Source of the DNA: Laccaria trichodermophora
Taxonomy: Eukaryota > Basidiomycota > Agaricomycetes > Agaricales > Hydnangiaceae
DNA: 64,000 bases
Direction of reading: 5' to 3'
NCBI GenBank assembly: GCA_018417955.1
Contig: JACTVC010000030.1
Coordinates: 248,001-312,000 of the forward strand
Positions 44,876-56,939 of this stretch are shown one piece after another; positions within the stretch are counted from its first letter, which is position 1; each line of letters opens with the position of its first letter. The notes below the pieces were generated by a model that searched no databases, had not been told where the DNA came from, and saw nothing but the letters and a program-made list of their open reading frames with translations. A program made the position numbers and the translations under genes.

Positions 44876-46523
44876 GAGGTCTTTACTCTCCCCCACTAAT
44901 TCTGCCCGGAATCCCACTTCAGTCCTGGAATTCCATGGGACTATTCCTGGAATTTGGCATTTTGTGGGACTGTGTGTGGAATATCCATGGAATGGTATTT
45001 TTGTTTTTATGTCTTGTCAGTCCATATTCAGTCCCACCTGATTCCATGAAAATTTTGTGAAATCCGTGGACCGTCTGGTGGAATTCCATGGGATAGGTGA
45101 AAATTCCATCACATGAGATTATAGACATGTGAGATAGACATGTGATCTCACGTGGGAGTACAAATATGATGCCATTGTCACAATATGTGACATGGTTTCC
45201 TTTCTCCCAACCACCACCACCAGCACACACAATGGCAAATGGTGATGACTGCCCACAACGACGGCAAACAGCGATGACGCCCACAACAACCACCCACCAC
45301 CATGAACAGACGGCGACAGACAGCACACAATGACGACCAAATGACACGAGTGCCCACACCACCACCCCATCACTCCCCACCAATGACAAGTGAAGCCCAC
45401 CATGTCAATGGACACCCACACCCATGCATGATGATGTCGACGCCCACGCCAACAACGACACCGACAGACACGCCAACAACAATGTGCATGAACATGTCAA
45501 TGGACCACCACCACATCAATGGACCACCGCCATGTCAACGGACCACTGCCACATCAACGGATGACAACGATGACACCAACGGACCACCACCACATCAACA
45601 GACAACAATGACAACAACACCAATGGACGATGACACCAATGGCTGACAACAACAACAACAATGCCAACAGACAACAACGCCAACAGACAACGTTGACGAT
45701 GCCAACGGACGGCCACATCAACGACAACAAGCACATCCTGCTCCACCATGTACACATGGCGACGAGTGTTGTTCCTCCCCCTTTTCTTTCCCTCCCCCTT
45801 CCTCCTTTCCTTTTCCCTTCCCCTGTCCCTCCATGTACCCCTTTCCTCTCTCCTCCCTGTTTCCCTCCTCATTTCCCTGTCCCTACTCCCTTCCTTTCCC
45901 TGTCACCCTTCCCCTTTCTCTTTCCTGTCCCTACTCCCTTCCCCCTTCCTTTTCCCTGTCCCTACTCCCTACTCCCTTCCCCCTTCCTTTTCCCTGTCCC
46001 TACTCCCTACTCCCTTCCCCCTTCCTTTTCCCTGTCCCTACTCCCTACTCCCTTCCCCCTTCCTTTTCCCTGTCCCTACTCCCTTTTCCCTCCCCCTTCC
46101 CTGCCCATCCCATCCTTCCTCCACCCCCATTTATTTCTGCCCCCCTCCTCTCCCCTTCCTTTAACTTAGAATACAGTAAAATAATCTTTGTGTAGCACTT
46201 CAATATATTAGAATTTGAATCTATATAACTGTTCTAAGAAGAAAATTGTGAGGTTATTATAGAACAAAATATAATAATAAATTGGCTGACTACATTAGAC
46301 TTACAATAAATATGATAGGCATGAAGTCACATGACTTTCAGAATAAGTCACATGATGTCTAAATTGAGTTGGAATTCCTGTTGGATTCCCACTGGAATGA
46401 AATGGGAATAGAGTAGGAAAGCAGTCCTACCATATTCCCCCAGGACTGCAGCCGGAATGCCAGACTTTACCCAGACTACAGTGGGATTCCGGTGGGAATA
46501 CATGGGGGAGAGTTAAGTACAGG
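44876..46523. mobile_element. Satellite-filled inverted-repeat element, family member 2
   Basis: Left end CTTTACTCTCCCCCA followed by CCGGAATCCCACTTCAG; right end the inverse of CTTAACTCTCCCCCATG and CCGGAATCCCACTG. GAATGCA flanks both sides (44869-44875, 46524-46530). Contents in order: ATTCCATGG-type repeats, a CAACGAC-rich minisatellite (about 45230-45740), a CT-rich tract and AT-rich DNA, the same plan as member 1. No transposase gene. Confidence 0.65.
45775..46165. repeat. CT-rich tract with about 52-bp unit
   Basis: Repeats of CCCTGTCCCTACTCCCTACT and CCCTTCCCCCTTCCTTTT in alternation, nearly perfect over four units. Open frames across it are artefacts. Confidence 0.8.
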
Positions 46524-46589
46524 GAATGCAAGATGGATGATGAGGACAAAGTGAGTCTTCACCAGGGCCCAAACTTTCTCACTGACTGG

Positions 46590-47020
46590 CATATTAACAG
46601 TAGCCAAACTTCAAGTGTCGACCACAGCAGCGGGCAAAACTGCTTTACCAAAGCAGCCAACGACAGTGCCAAAAGAGCAGCTTCAACCCAAACATATCTT
46701 TAAAGCAAAGATGCCCATCCCATGCCTGAGAGGCCCTTGGCCCATACCAGCCCAACTACCCTGTTTGAAAAAAAATCCAGTAAGAAATGCATCAATTAGG
46801 CAGGGGGAAAGGAAGGACCACAAGAATCTCTGAGCCTTCAAGAAAGCAGATTGGGGAGGAGAGAAGGCAGGGAATGGAAACATGATTTGAGCAAGATGGA
46901 CAAAGGCATGGGGTGTTGAGTTGCACAAAGAACAATGTGGGGTCATTGTACATGGTGGGCAAGGATAGGCCTGGGTTTTTGTTGTTGAGTATGAAGGGTG
47001 GTGTTGAAGATAGTCAAACC
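46590..47020. pseudogene. Fragment of cassette intergenic DNA (38.9-39.3 kb homologue)
   Basis: Collinear with 38.87-39.3 kb: ACAGCAGCGGGCAAA, GCATCAATTAGGCAGGGG, GTTGTTGAGTATGAAGGGTG. Many CpG positions are TpG or CpA here, indicating older, methylation-driven decay. A piece of NLR 3' flank follows near 47245-47335. Confidence 0.55.
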
Positions 47021-47149
47021 TGTCATTCTACCAATTTCTAAGAGATTTAATGAAGATCTGACATAGCTATGACTGAAACCGAATTACATCTCCTCAAGAC
47101 TTGGGCAAAATTTAATGTGGCAACTGTAAATTTTTTGATGCACACCATA

Positions 47150-48890
47150 CATTGATAAATGGTGAGTATATTTTCATACTTATAGTTTCAATATCCAAAA
47201 ATCAAATCAAACAAAATGATGAAAATTTGAGTGAGTTAGAATTAATGCAGTCATTTTATTCCACCATGGCAGCTTCTTCATGCAATCAAATTTTTAATGG
47301 TCACATGACCTGTTGCCTAGAATGGAAAATTATGAGTCCACCCAAAAGGGGAATCATATATAATCACACAAGAGCTAGTGAACACATATTCCAAAAAACC
47401 CATCACGATTGTACCCATGGGAAGATCAGATATGCCTTAATAAGAAACACCACTTGAAGAGTGTACTCTTTGACTTAAACAGGAAACATTTATGTAAACA
47501 TCTCAACTCCACTGTACAACACATTCCTTCATATGTGATATGTTGGTGATACACATGCTGCTTTCTCACATTATGAAGACTGAATAGAAGAGTGATGTAC
47601 TATTTTTTATTATACATACATAATCTTCTCTCACAAACTCTGCAGTGTTTGACATGAATTCCTTGTTGTCATCCATGCTGTCTTGCACCGCTCATATCTC
47701 CTTGTCAAACTTGCTATAATTTCCTTCATGTGTGCACTCAACTCATCTAGTTTCACAATAGCATTTCTCCACATATCTCTGGCTATCATATATAGTCTTG
47801 AAATCATCTTTGCTTTCTTTACTTGTTTTGAATATGTGATGTTGCATAAATGTTCAAGTCCTTTCATTCTCACATGATGCTTGAGCGGCTGATTGTCAAT
47901 TCCATTGTTTCTATAGAAGTTTTGTTGACCTACTCTGAACAGTGCACAGTTTGTCAATGTCATTCATGGCTCTTTTTAAAGTTTTCCAGTCAAATTCCAG
48001 TTTTCTTTTTGATATAAGCTCTATTGCATTGAGGACATCTTCACAGAGCATGCAAAGATGACCTCTTCTGGCAGATTTGGATATCATACATTAGAGTAAG
48101 AGCCATGTGTCATCATAAATGCCTAATTATATGACATCACTCAATCAAATACTTATGAGACATAATGACTTCATCAGGTCAAAAATTCCCCTCTCTTTGG
48201 GGCTTGTCAAATATGATGACATCATGCTATTCATTTTTCATCTGGACTTTGTTGGTTTCTGCATCTGCCAACTTCAATGCCGTCACTATCTTGTATGAAA
48301 GGAAGTTGTTGTTTTTTTCAATCTGTCTCATTAGTAAAATAAAAGTGGTGTTAGATACTTTAATCAGTGGCCCAGTCTATGTCTGTTTCATAAATTTCCT
48401 TCATTTGTGCACTGAACTCATCTAGCTTCACAATAGCTTTCTCTGAATATCTCTAAGTCTGACATATTGTCTGGAAACTGACTTTGCTTTCTTTACTACT
48501 CATGCACAAAAAAGTAATGGGCAACATTGAAATAGCTTGTTCTCACTCAAATCAGCACCAAATGACTCCAAATAAGTTGTATACATAGAAATTAGGTCCA
48601 CCAGGTCTTGAATCTGAGGGTAGAAATTTACCAAATAAGGAAATATGATAGATATAGTCTCTACAGTAGATGTTGCAGAACACAAGCATGCTAGGAGATT
48701 TTTTATAGCAAAATATATGTACACCACTCAAAAGGGGTTGAAAATTAGAGTAGAATCCATCTTTGGTTCATGCAATTTGGTCAAAGTAAAGTCATGGAAT
48801 CCATCCCCCCATTCCATGGAATCCATCTGGAATTTCTGCAGTCCACCCCCCATTCCATGGATTCCACATGGAATAACCTGGGGAGGGTAA
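47150..48890. other. AT-rich region with a degenerate minus-strand duplicated fragment
   Basis: 47245-47335 matches NLR 3' flank DNA (CCACCATGGCAGCTTCTTCA; GGTCACATGACCTGTTGCCT). A minus-strand open stretch of 110 residues at 47631-47963 (EIIASLTRRYERCKTAWM) has a degenerate relative on the same strand at about 48395-48530 (CACTGAACTCATCTAG..TTCACAATAGC). Unassigned, probably a dead gene. A terminus-like GGGGAGGGTAAAGTA near 48881 resembles the CT-tract element family. Confidence 0.4.
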
Positions 48891-49020
48891 AGTATTGATG
48901 CAGAGTTATCCAGGCACACTGTGCATCTGAAGAACCTATGGAAAAGGTGTCCTTTCCTAATCCTTATGTGAAGTTGAACATATACAAATGCACATCTCAG
49001 CCCATGATGAACTTAGCAAC

Positions 49021-49427
49021 ACTTGAGGCAAGGTCCAATGTGTGATCTAGGCAAAGGTACCTCCATAATTGTCGACACTTGTTGAATAATAAAGCTGATG
49101 TGCATCCTGAAAATATTCATTATCAAAATCTCAAATTGATGAACAATAAGAACATTGAGCACATTGAGTGGTTGTTTCCATTATTTTATTCTTCAACATA
49201 ATCTTCAGCTGAGTGGTGTTGCCATGGCTACCAAGGTTATTTCCCAAAGAAATTGTTTAGATATGTAAATTGAATGTGCTTAACATTCTTATTGTTCTTC
49301 ATTTTGTAATTTTGACAATGGATGTTTTCTGGATGCACACCAGCTTCTTTATTTTACAAATGGCCACAATTATGGAGGTACATATGTCCAAATTTGTCCT
49401 GAATATTCTTTGGACCCTGTCTCAAGT
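49021..49427. mobile_element. Inverted-repeat element, 407 bp
   Basis: Left ACTTGAGGCAAGGTCCAA, right inverse ACTTGAGACAGGGTCCAA; also GGTACCTCCATAATTGT and its inverse near each end. GCAA lies at both flanks (49016-49019, 49428-49431). The homologous site before the SINE in cassette 2 is uninterrupted (ACTTAGCAAGTAATGTGC). No gene. Confidence 0.7.
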
Positions 49428-49514
49428 GCAAGTAATGTGCTTCAATACATCAACACACATCTCTTCACTGAGCATTATTGAACACTTTATAAACTTGAAA
49501 TTTCATGGACATAT

Positions 49515-49700
49515 GTTGGTTATGGTGTAACGGCTAACATTGCTGCCTCTCATAATTCTCACCTGTGCTATCTTCGTCGCGGCAGCTCGGGGTTCGATTC
49601 CCCGGACCCAATTTTTTTTGGCACTGAAATGGTACAAATGACTTCAAGACAATTACCACAACTAGGAAGACCATGACTGAAAAGATCTCTGAATCACAAT
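49515..49700 (+). mobile_element. tRNA-Glu-derived SINE-like block, copy 3
   Basis: Perfect A box TGGTGTAACGG (49523-49533) and B box GGTTCGATTCC (49591-49601). D-arm GTGT-AACGGCTA-ACAT, anticodon-like CTC in CTCTCA, and T-arm CGGGG-TTCGATT-CCCCG are intact. An extra 25-30 nt sits in the anticodon arm, and the variable loop is too short for a working tRNA. Body TGAAATGGTACAAATGACTT follows. Confidence 0.7.
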
Positions 49701-49849
49701 CAAAAAAGCTAGCAGTTTATTCGTAAACCTATACAAAAAGTACAACACACAAACGACAACTAGATCAACGGCGCACTGCGGCAGTGAAGGAACCTGGCAA
49801 ATAACAAAGAACCAGCATGGCCTTCAGGGCAAGACAAGACAAGACAAGG

Positions 49850-50270
49850 ACTGTCAAGTGAGAACGACTGACGAACAGAAATCCACAGCAGCGGGTGACC
49901 GCACTTCAGGACGACAGGTGGAATTTCGTCAAGCAAGAACGCCCGACGAAAGACGGTGAAGTCCACAGCGGCGAGCGACCGCGCTTGAGGGTGCAAGACG
50001 AGACGAGAAAAGATTGATTTAAGCAAAAAGACCCGACGGATGTGATGGTGAAGCCAACAGCATCAGGTGGAAATAGAAGGAGCTCAAAATTTTCGTCAAG
50101 CAAGAACACCTGACGAACGACAGTGATGCCCACAGTAGCGAGTGGCCATGCTTCAGGATTAAGGAGGGATAACAAAAAAGGTTCGTCAAGCGATCACACC
50201 TGACAGTGAAGCCCACAGCAGCGAATTGGAACGCACTTCAAAGCTTCACACGGATGATCTTTCCAAAACG
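49850..50270. repeat. GC-rich diverged tandem repeat, cassette 3
   Basis: Best-preserved of the three arrays: GTCAAGCAAGAACGCCCGAC, TCCACAGCGGCGAGCGACCG, GTCAAGCAAGAACACCTGAC, CCCACAGTAGCGAGTGGCC. Confidence 0.65.
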
Positions 50271-50519
50271 TTCCAGATCCCAGCAGACCTCGAGTTGCTC
50301 AAGGCAGGGATCAAATCCGCGCCTAGGCTACAACAAAAAAAAACAAAAGAAACACGTCAAACAGGTGCCGTTTCGCTTCAAGTTCCAGTGGAATCTCTTA
50401 CCCCGATCAAGACTATGACTCTGATTCAAGTTCTTACTCTGACTCTGATCCAAGTTTTGCCTCCGAGCTGAGTTCAAGTTCACCTTGTGATCCCAACGTA
50501 GGCGCCTGAGCAGCCTGAA

Positions 50520-50990
50520 CTTTCCTATGTACCTGCCCGATTACAGCGTTTTTTGATTCTTCGCCTTCTTCTTTCGTGGGGAGCTGAAGGCCTGGTCGAG
50601 GTCGGAGGGCGTACCGTCGTGATTGGGCTAGATGGAGGATGAGGTGTTGAGGCGGAATTGGGTCGAGCGCGGGCCGTCAAGGGTCGCAGAAAGTGGGGTG
50701 ATGAGCGCGGGACCATGACGTTTTCAGGACTGGACACGGAGAGCGCGTTGTCCAGTGGTCTAGATTGGAGGTTTCTCAGTGGGACGGAAGAAATGTCTTT
50801 CAATTGTGCGGAGGGTTGCAGAGAATGCAGATGGTTGGCATCAGTGGCTACATTCCCAGTGAATGGGAATCCCCGAGGGACAGGCATCCAAAGGGTTGGG
50901 CTCTTTGTCGAATCTCCAGTTCCTTGTGATGTCTTCTGTTGTTGAGAGTGTGTGTGTTGTGGGAGGAGGGGGCGGGATCGTGCTAGATTT
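50520..50990 (-). pseudogene. Unrecognised Ser/Pro-rich gene fragment, cassette 3
   Basis: Words PLDNALSVSSPENV, HSLQPSAQLKDISSVPL and GFPFTGNVATDANH align with the cassette 1 fragment; about 110 bp present there are deleted here. Ends near the insertion point of the 504-bp MITE. Function unknown. Confidence 0.45.
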
Positions 50991-51029
50991 CATCGAGAGT
51001 GCTGACGAACTGACCGGATACGAAGACTA

Positions 51030-51533
51030 CTGTACCATTTCGACCGAGTGTTCATGGGGTGTGACGCGTGACATGTGGTGTTCACTGGCTCAGGTGTTCA
51101 TGGGCCTGTGTGATGTGTGACAACCGTGAAAGTGATCACAAAAAACTGAAGTGTTCATGGAAATTTTGGGAGGTTGGGAAGTGATGAGGACCTTTTTGTA
51201 ACCATGGAAGGCGAAAATGAAATTTCCGTTGACATTCCTGAGCCAATACTGGGCTGAGGTCATTGTCAAGTGCCAACGAAGCGTGTGTGTAAGGCTTACA
51301 CGGGCGGGGGAAAATGGGATGACTGGGAGGACTACCGAGATGTTGCTGAGATGTCACAATTGTCGTAGAATGCTATTTTTGTTTAAAAACGTACTTGGGG
51401 CTAAAAAAACTCATTTACTACACTCATTTTACCAGGTGTTCACTAGCCGGTGTGACCTGTGACAAGTACCATAAGTGTTCAGTTCAAAATTATTTGTGAT
51501 GCGTGACCTGAACACTCGGTCGAAATGGTACAG
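51030..51533. mobile_element. Tc1/mariner-like MITE, 504 bp, TA duplication
   Basis: Perfect inverted ends starting CTGTACCATTTCGACCGAGT. TA flanks both sides (51028-51029, 51534-51535). Cassette 1 has the empty site GAAGACTAGGCATGACG. The interior repeats GTGTTCA and GTGACGCGTGAC words near the ends. Confidence 0.88.
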
Positions 51534-51599
51534 TAGGCATGACGCGTGACGTCCTGCGCGACGTTCGTTTTCTGAGAGACAAAAACTCCAGCATTTCGA

Positions 51600-52427
51600 T
51601 CGCTGGTGTGTTTTACGACGATATGGGGCAGATGGCGAAGGCGTTGCGTAGTAGGAGGAGCGACCGCCAACGAGCTTGATTTCCCCGAACTTTGGGAGGG
51701 AATTAGATTTGAGTGTGAGGACTGGGAATGACTCGTGGCCGGAGTCTTTACGTTAGAGTGCGCGACACGCAGGTTGTGACTGCAGCAGGAAGCCTGAGAT
51801 GGGCGTACGGGTGCTTGGACTAGGCCCGAAAGGCACGTGGGGAGGAGGAGGGGTAGATAGGTTATAAGCGGATCGGAGACGGCCTTGCCGCATGCCGGGC
51901 TGTTGGTGGGGTTGAGGTTGAAATGGAGAAGGTGGAGAGACGATAAGAGATGGGAGAAGCGGCATTCATGGACCAGTAGGCCCGAGGAAAGGCCTTTGAG
52001 GGCCTGATAGAGGAGCGAATACCGTCGAGTGAGAGTATCATTCCGTTTGCTCGTGCAGCAGTTTATACGCTCTGCAACTCCGCGGGTGGGGTACGGTCTG
52101 CTCGGTGGTGGGTAGACTGTAGCCATAGAGTCCGCTAGCTCATTCAAGGGCTTCCACCCGAAATTAGCCTTCCCTTGGGTTATCGCAAAAAAACAATACG
52201 CACCACTGTCTTCGTCATCTCCATCTCGTTCTCCCACTCTTACTAATCGACACAATGGCAGCCCCATCCTCTTTGCGACTACACCCAAACTCTTCAAGAT
52301 CATCTCCGTTCGCCGATCAGCGGGCTTATCGTACCGCGGGGTAGACACATCTGAGAAAGGACCGCGTTCGTAGATGGAAAGGAGGGTGACGAGGTGCGAT
52401 AGGAAGGGGTCCGCGAGTCGTCGCCAT
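51600..52427 (-). pseudogene. HHK-A: degenerate HHK N-terminus, cassette 3
   Basis: Inferred ATG 52425-52427, with the same 5-nt insertion as in cassettes 1 and 2. PRYDKPADRRTEMILKSLG is recognisable. The CPTCGK stretch is partly deleted (only CGKAVSDPLI remains). Confidence 0.65.
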
Positions 52428-52439
52428 GGATGTTGTTCA

Positions 52440-53640
52440 CCGAAATAGTGGTGGGAGCAGAAGTAGAGCAAGTATGCGCGTGTCGCCTCGCATTCGATTT
52501 CTCACCCTCGATTGGACTAGGATAACACTCATTCTTGGTCGTATTCAGAAACCCCTGAGGATAAAGACTTCGATATCGCTTCGATGCTGATCCTGACCAA
52601 ACATAACTTAGTTGCCTGGATCCCGCGTCCAAGCAGCTCGTACCATCCCGGGCCACGCTCAACTCTTCAGAGACAGAGGCTCGAGCGGCCGGGTTTTTCA
52701 TATGCTCTCTGGCCGGCCTGCTTTCTTGGGAACACTGCGTCACAGGAAAAGCCATCATGTGGGTAAAATTGTAATTTAGATATAACGACAATTTAAATAC
52801 GTTGCAACGAATGCGCGACGTAGCTGCAGTAAGACCTCCTTAGGCGAAACCATCGTCAGGACAATAGGATCGATCCACAACCACGTCGCCACCGCCGAGT
52901 GGTCTAAAAGGCGCTGGTGGTGCGACTAAGTTGGTTGGGCTTCACAACTTTTGGCGAGGAAGGTATGACCGGATACGAAGACTGGACATGCTGGGAGGCA
53001 GGGAGCATGACATCCTTCGCAACGTCGTTTTCTGAAAGGCATAAATTCGAGCATTTCGATCGATTGTAACCTACCGGCGCGAAACTGGCGTAGGCTTGCC
53101 CACACCGGCATCCATCGGTTCCCGAGTCGTTCTGGCCCAATTGTCGTGCCATGCAGGACCCTTTCAGCTTTCTAAATTTCCACCATTACCGTGACATATC
53201 CCGTCACCGGCCTAGTATCGCCCATCAGTATGAAACTCAAAAGAGAACACATGGCACATGACACGGTTACCCACCACCCCCATTCATTTTCAAATCCGAA
53301 CCATCCCTATCCATCTTCATCTTTGTGGTCTTCGCAAGAACTGTGCTCTCGGTCGTCCACATCCTCATCAGCAAGACAGCCAAAGTGCTGAGAATTGTCT
53401 CGGTTTCGCAGGCAGCTGGACCGTGGTGTCTTGGCCTAGATTAGGCGCCTAATGGGTAGAGGGACAGGACAGGTGCGTGCAGTAGGGGTTACTGTCTGAG
53501 GACATTGATGGTGGAGGTCGTAATGGCTGCAAGCGTTGAACGTTGAACGCTAGAATATTGAAGCCTAAACAGACGGGCTCGCGGAGAGTCGCCAGCGGAG
53601 ACAAATGCATCTACCCTGCTTCCGCCACCTGCTAATATTC
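52440..53640. other. Spacer between HHK-A and HHK-B, cassette 3
   Basis: Collinear with 13.1-14.26 kb. Contains the uninterrupted GATATAACGACAATTTAAAT site that cassette 2 has filled with a MITE, and the tRNA-like D-arm word GAGTGGTCTAAAAGGCG near 52897. Confidence 0.5.
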
Positions 53641-56600
53641 GCACTACCTTGCCGTTGAGGGCGATGGTTGTCGCCTGAGATGGGTCGTACTTGATCTGCT
53701 AGATTAGACGCCATTTTCTGCAAAAGAGACATTAGACACGGCCAAGAGGAAGGCTGAAGAAAGAATCACATTGACGTTTCTCGTTAAGTCGGCCCACGTC
53801 CCTTCGACACCTTCAACCTTGGCTTGACCACCCAAAATGCCTTGAGTTCCCACTTCCAGCGCCACTAGGGTTACTTCTGATGCGAATGCTGATAACTGGT
53901 CTACCATAGAGTTGACGGTGCCTGGCGGGAAATGGGAAGAGGAAGGGGATCAGTCTCAATGTTCGGACAAGTGAGGAAACACCCACCTTTCAAAGTCGAC
54001 ATTTCACCCTCAACCGAAATTTCAATCATCTGGGTAAGATCTCCGCGAGCCACAGCGGTGGTGACCTTGGCTATCGAGCGCACTTGATCTGTTAGCGATG
54101 AGCACATTCTATTTACCTGTGAGATGGCACAATGGTCAGTACATGTAGGAAGGTGAAAGAAGGACGGAGATAACCAGGAAAGGCATGTAGAGAGAGATGA
54201 GGACAGGGGAGAGGTGGGTCGGGCCGACCTGATGAAAGAGGGGTGCACGCGGAGGACGGTGGCTCATAGTAGAAAGGAGCAAGAAGTCATGGGAACATAA
54301 ACGAGGAATGAAAAGGCAAAGGTTTGGAAACCTCGTAGCAGACATGGAACGGTGATGAAAGTCAACACAAGAAAAGGAGAAAACGAAAGTGAAGGACAGT
54401 GGGTTATAGTAGAAAGCAACAAGTGACGAGAACATAAACGAGGAAGAAAGTGGGGGGGAAAAGGGCAAAGGTTCGGAAACGTTGTAGGAGACATAGAACG
54501 ACGATGAAAGTAAGCCCAACAACGCCTAAACACAAAACCCGACACGAGAAAAGAAAAGAAGAAAAAACACACATTCCGAACCAACTCGAACCAAACTCCC
54601 TCAACATCCGGTACATGCGCCTGACCTCCCAATTTGCCTTGACTTCCGACTTCGAGTGTTACACGTGTGACTTCTGCTGCCAGTGCCCATAGCCTGATGG
54701 TCCGTTAGCGTTACAGTTTAACGGTGAGTTCAAAGAATAATGATAAAAAATGGAGCAGAGAAGGCTCATTAAACACCCAAAAAAGAAAGGTGGTCGCCTC
54801 ATATCAAATCAAGAGGTCGCTTCATGACACATCGCCTCCTTTCCTTTGCACCATTCGTCGCACCCTTTGCCGCTCCAGCGAAGAGAAAAGCTCACCTAAT
54901 GACCATACCATTAACCGTATTCTTCAAATCCAAAATCTCGCCCCTGGCATCGACCTCGATCTGCTTGGACAAATCGCCAAGTGCGACTGCTTCCGTTACT
55001 TTTGCGATTGATCGGACCTAGGAAAAAAAGGTGGATTAGTATGAGTTCAAGTTTAGAAGGAGGGATGGGAGAAGGAAGCGGAAGATGGGGAAGATAAGAT
55101 GGGGGAATGGAAATATGGGAAAGGAAATATGGAGAGGGAAGGAGGGGGACATGGTCGATAAAATGAGAGGAATGGAGAGGGAGATGGCAAGGGAGCGAGC
55201 ATCGATCGGAAAGGTAGAAGGAGGAAGGGAGATAAACAAAAGCGGAGGCAGCAAGAGAGAGGGGAACCCGGAAAGCGGGGAGAGGGAGTGGCAAAGTGAG
55301 GGGATTCGAGGTGATAGTGATGTAGTGAAATGTGAAGAGAGAAGAAGTGTGAAAGGTGGACGAATTGGTTGAAAGAACTGTGTCAAACGCGCAAAAGAAG
55401 AAAGGAAAAAGTGCAAAAGAAGAAAGTAAAACGCGCAAAAGAAGAAAGTGGAACGAAGGTGCAGAAAACGATAGCAATCAAGAGTGCGTGTGTGAGATTT
55501 GTCCGGACAACGTGCCCCGAAAAACCGAAGACCGTGCCCCCAAGAAAAATGGTATCCAAAAAGACGAGCAAAAAAAACATACCTGAGAAGTCAAATTTGC
55601 CGCCAGCTTGTTCACGACGCCCGTTAACTCGCGCCATGTGCCTTCGACGTCTAGAACGAGCGCTTGACCGCCAAGTTTGCTGTGGAAGACTAAGGTTAGC
55701 TGTTTATCATCGGAGCAGGAGATATGAGTAATGGGACGTAAACGGAAGCGTGGAAAGTGGCTCGAAGCAAGGAAACAAGCAGGGAAGAAGCGTAACGGAA
55801 AAGAAACATACGCCTCCGTCCCAACCTCCTGCGAAACACGGGTAACCTCTTTAGCAAATTGTCCCAATTTATCAACCTATCCTTCATCAGCCTCTTGCAC
55901 CACATCAAAAAAAAAAGACACAATACCATAGTATTAATAACATCCTTCAACTGCACCATAACAACTCCCTGCACAGGAACCGTAATCCTCTGACTCAAAT
56001 CCCCTCTCGCAACAGCATTACAAACCCTCGCCACATCCTGCACCTGCGCCTTCAAAAGCGTCAACTCCTCAACGGCGCTCATCCCACTCTCAAACGCCGC
56101 CGCTGCCAACGGGCCCATCGGTATAACCAACGGGCTAGATCCAAGAGGCACGTCAGGGGACGAGGCGGTGGAGGAGGAAGAGTAAAAGGGGAGGATAAGC
56201 GGATCAGAGACGGTTTTGCCGCATGTTGGGCAGTGGGCGTGGGCTGTTGGTGGTGCTGAGGATGAGTTCGATGGGTGGGAGGCGAAGGAAGCGGCTTTCA
56301 TTGAGCCACAGGCACGAGAAAAGGCCTTTGAGGGGTCGATGGAGGAGGAGGAAATGCCATCGAGTGAGATGGTCATTCCGTTTGCCCTTGCGGCTGTTGA
56401 TAAGTTCTGCGATTCCGCAGGTGGGGTACGGTCCGCTGAGTGGTCAGCGGTAGAATCACCGTTGGTCGTCGTATTCGTTTTATTTTCCTTCTCTTCCACT
56501 TGTTGGTTCTATCCGACATCGTCATCAGCCTTTTTCTTCGATTATCACGAAAAACAAAACCAACCACCGTCTTCCACTGATCTCCGTCTCCGTCCCCGTC

Positions 56601-56819
56601 TTCCTTGAATTTGGCACTCTTATTGATCCCACCAATCGATACAACAGCTTCAGCATCCCACATCCTCTTCGCAACCACACCTAAACTCTTCAAGATCATC
56701 TCCGTCTGCCAGTCTGCGGGACCATCGTACCGCGGGATTGGCGCCCCTGGGAAAGGACCAAGCTCATAGATGGAGAGGAGGGCGACGAGGTGCGATCGGA
56801 AGGGGTCCGTCGTCGCCAT
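53640..56819 (-). pseudogene. HHK-B: HAMP-array region, no kinase domain, cassette 3
   Basis: Start ATG 56817-56819 (MATTDPFRSHLVALLSIYE). Exon plan as in the other copies: CPTCGK exon with the HAMP block VCNAVARGDLSQRITVPV, then [32 protein letters not shown], one 122-nt HAMP exon near 54897-55018, [38 protein letters not shown] and [19 protein letters not shown]. The donor after the VINTM exon is GTATTG instead of GTATGT, a weaker site. No H-box or later kinase domain follows. Long pyrimidine-rich introns near 54.1-54.5 and 55.0-55.6 kb produce spurious open frames. Confidence 0.6.
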
Positions 56820-56939
56820 GGCCGGTGTTTGGTCAGTGGGATGGTGGTGGGAAGCAGAAGTGGAGTGAGTAAGTTGGGGCGGCTGTAACTAGGCGCGTGA
56901 CACCATTCCAATTTGATGAGATCACAAGAGCTATATAGT

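Noticed and set aside
49515..49610. Functional tRNA-Glu gene
   Set aside because: The variable loop is too short, acceptor pairing is poor, and the anticodon arm holds a 25-30 nt insert. It is better read as a tRNA-derived repeat.
55085..55731. Lys/Arg-rich open frames on the plus strand
   Set aside because: They are the purine-rich complement of the HHK-B intron and antisense HAMP exon; no independent coding evidence.
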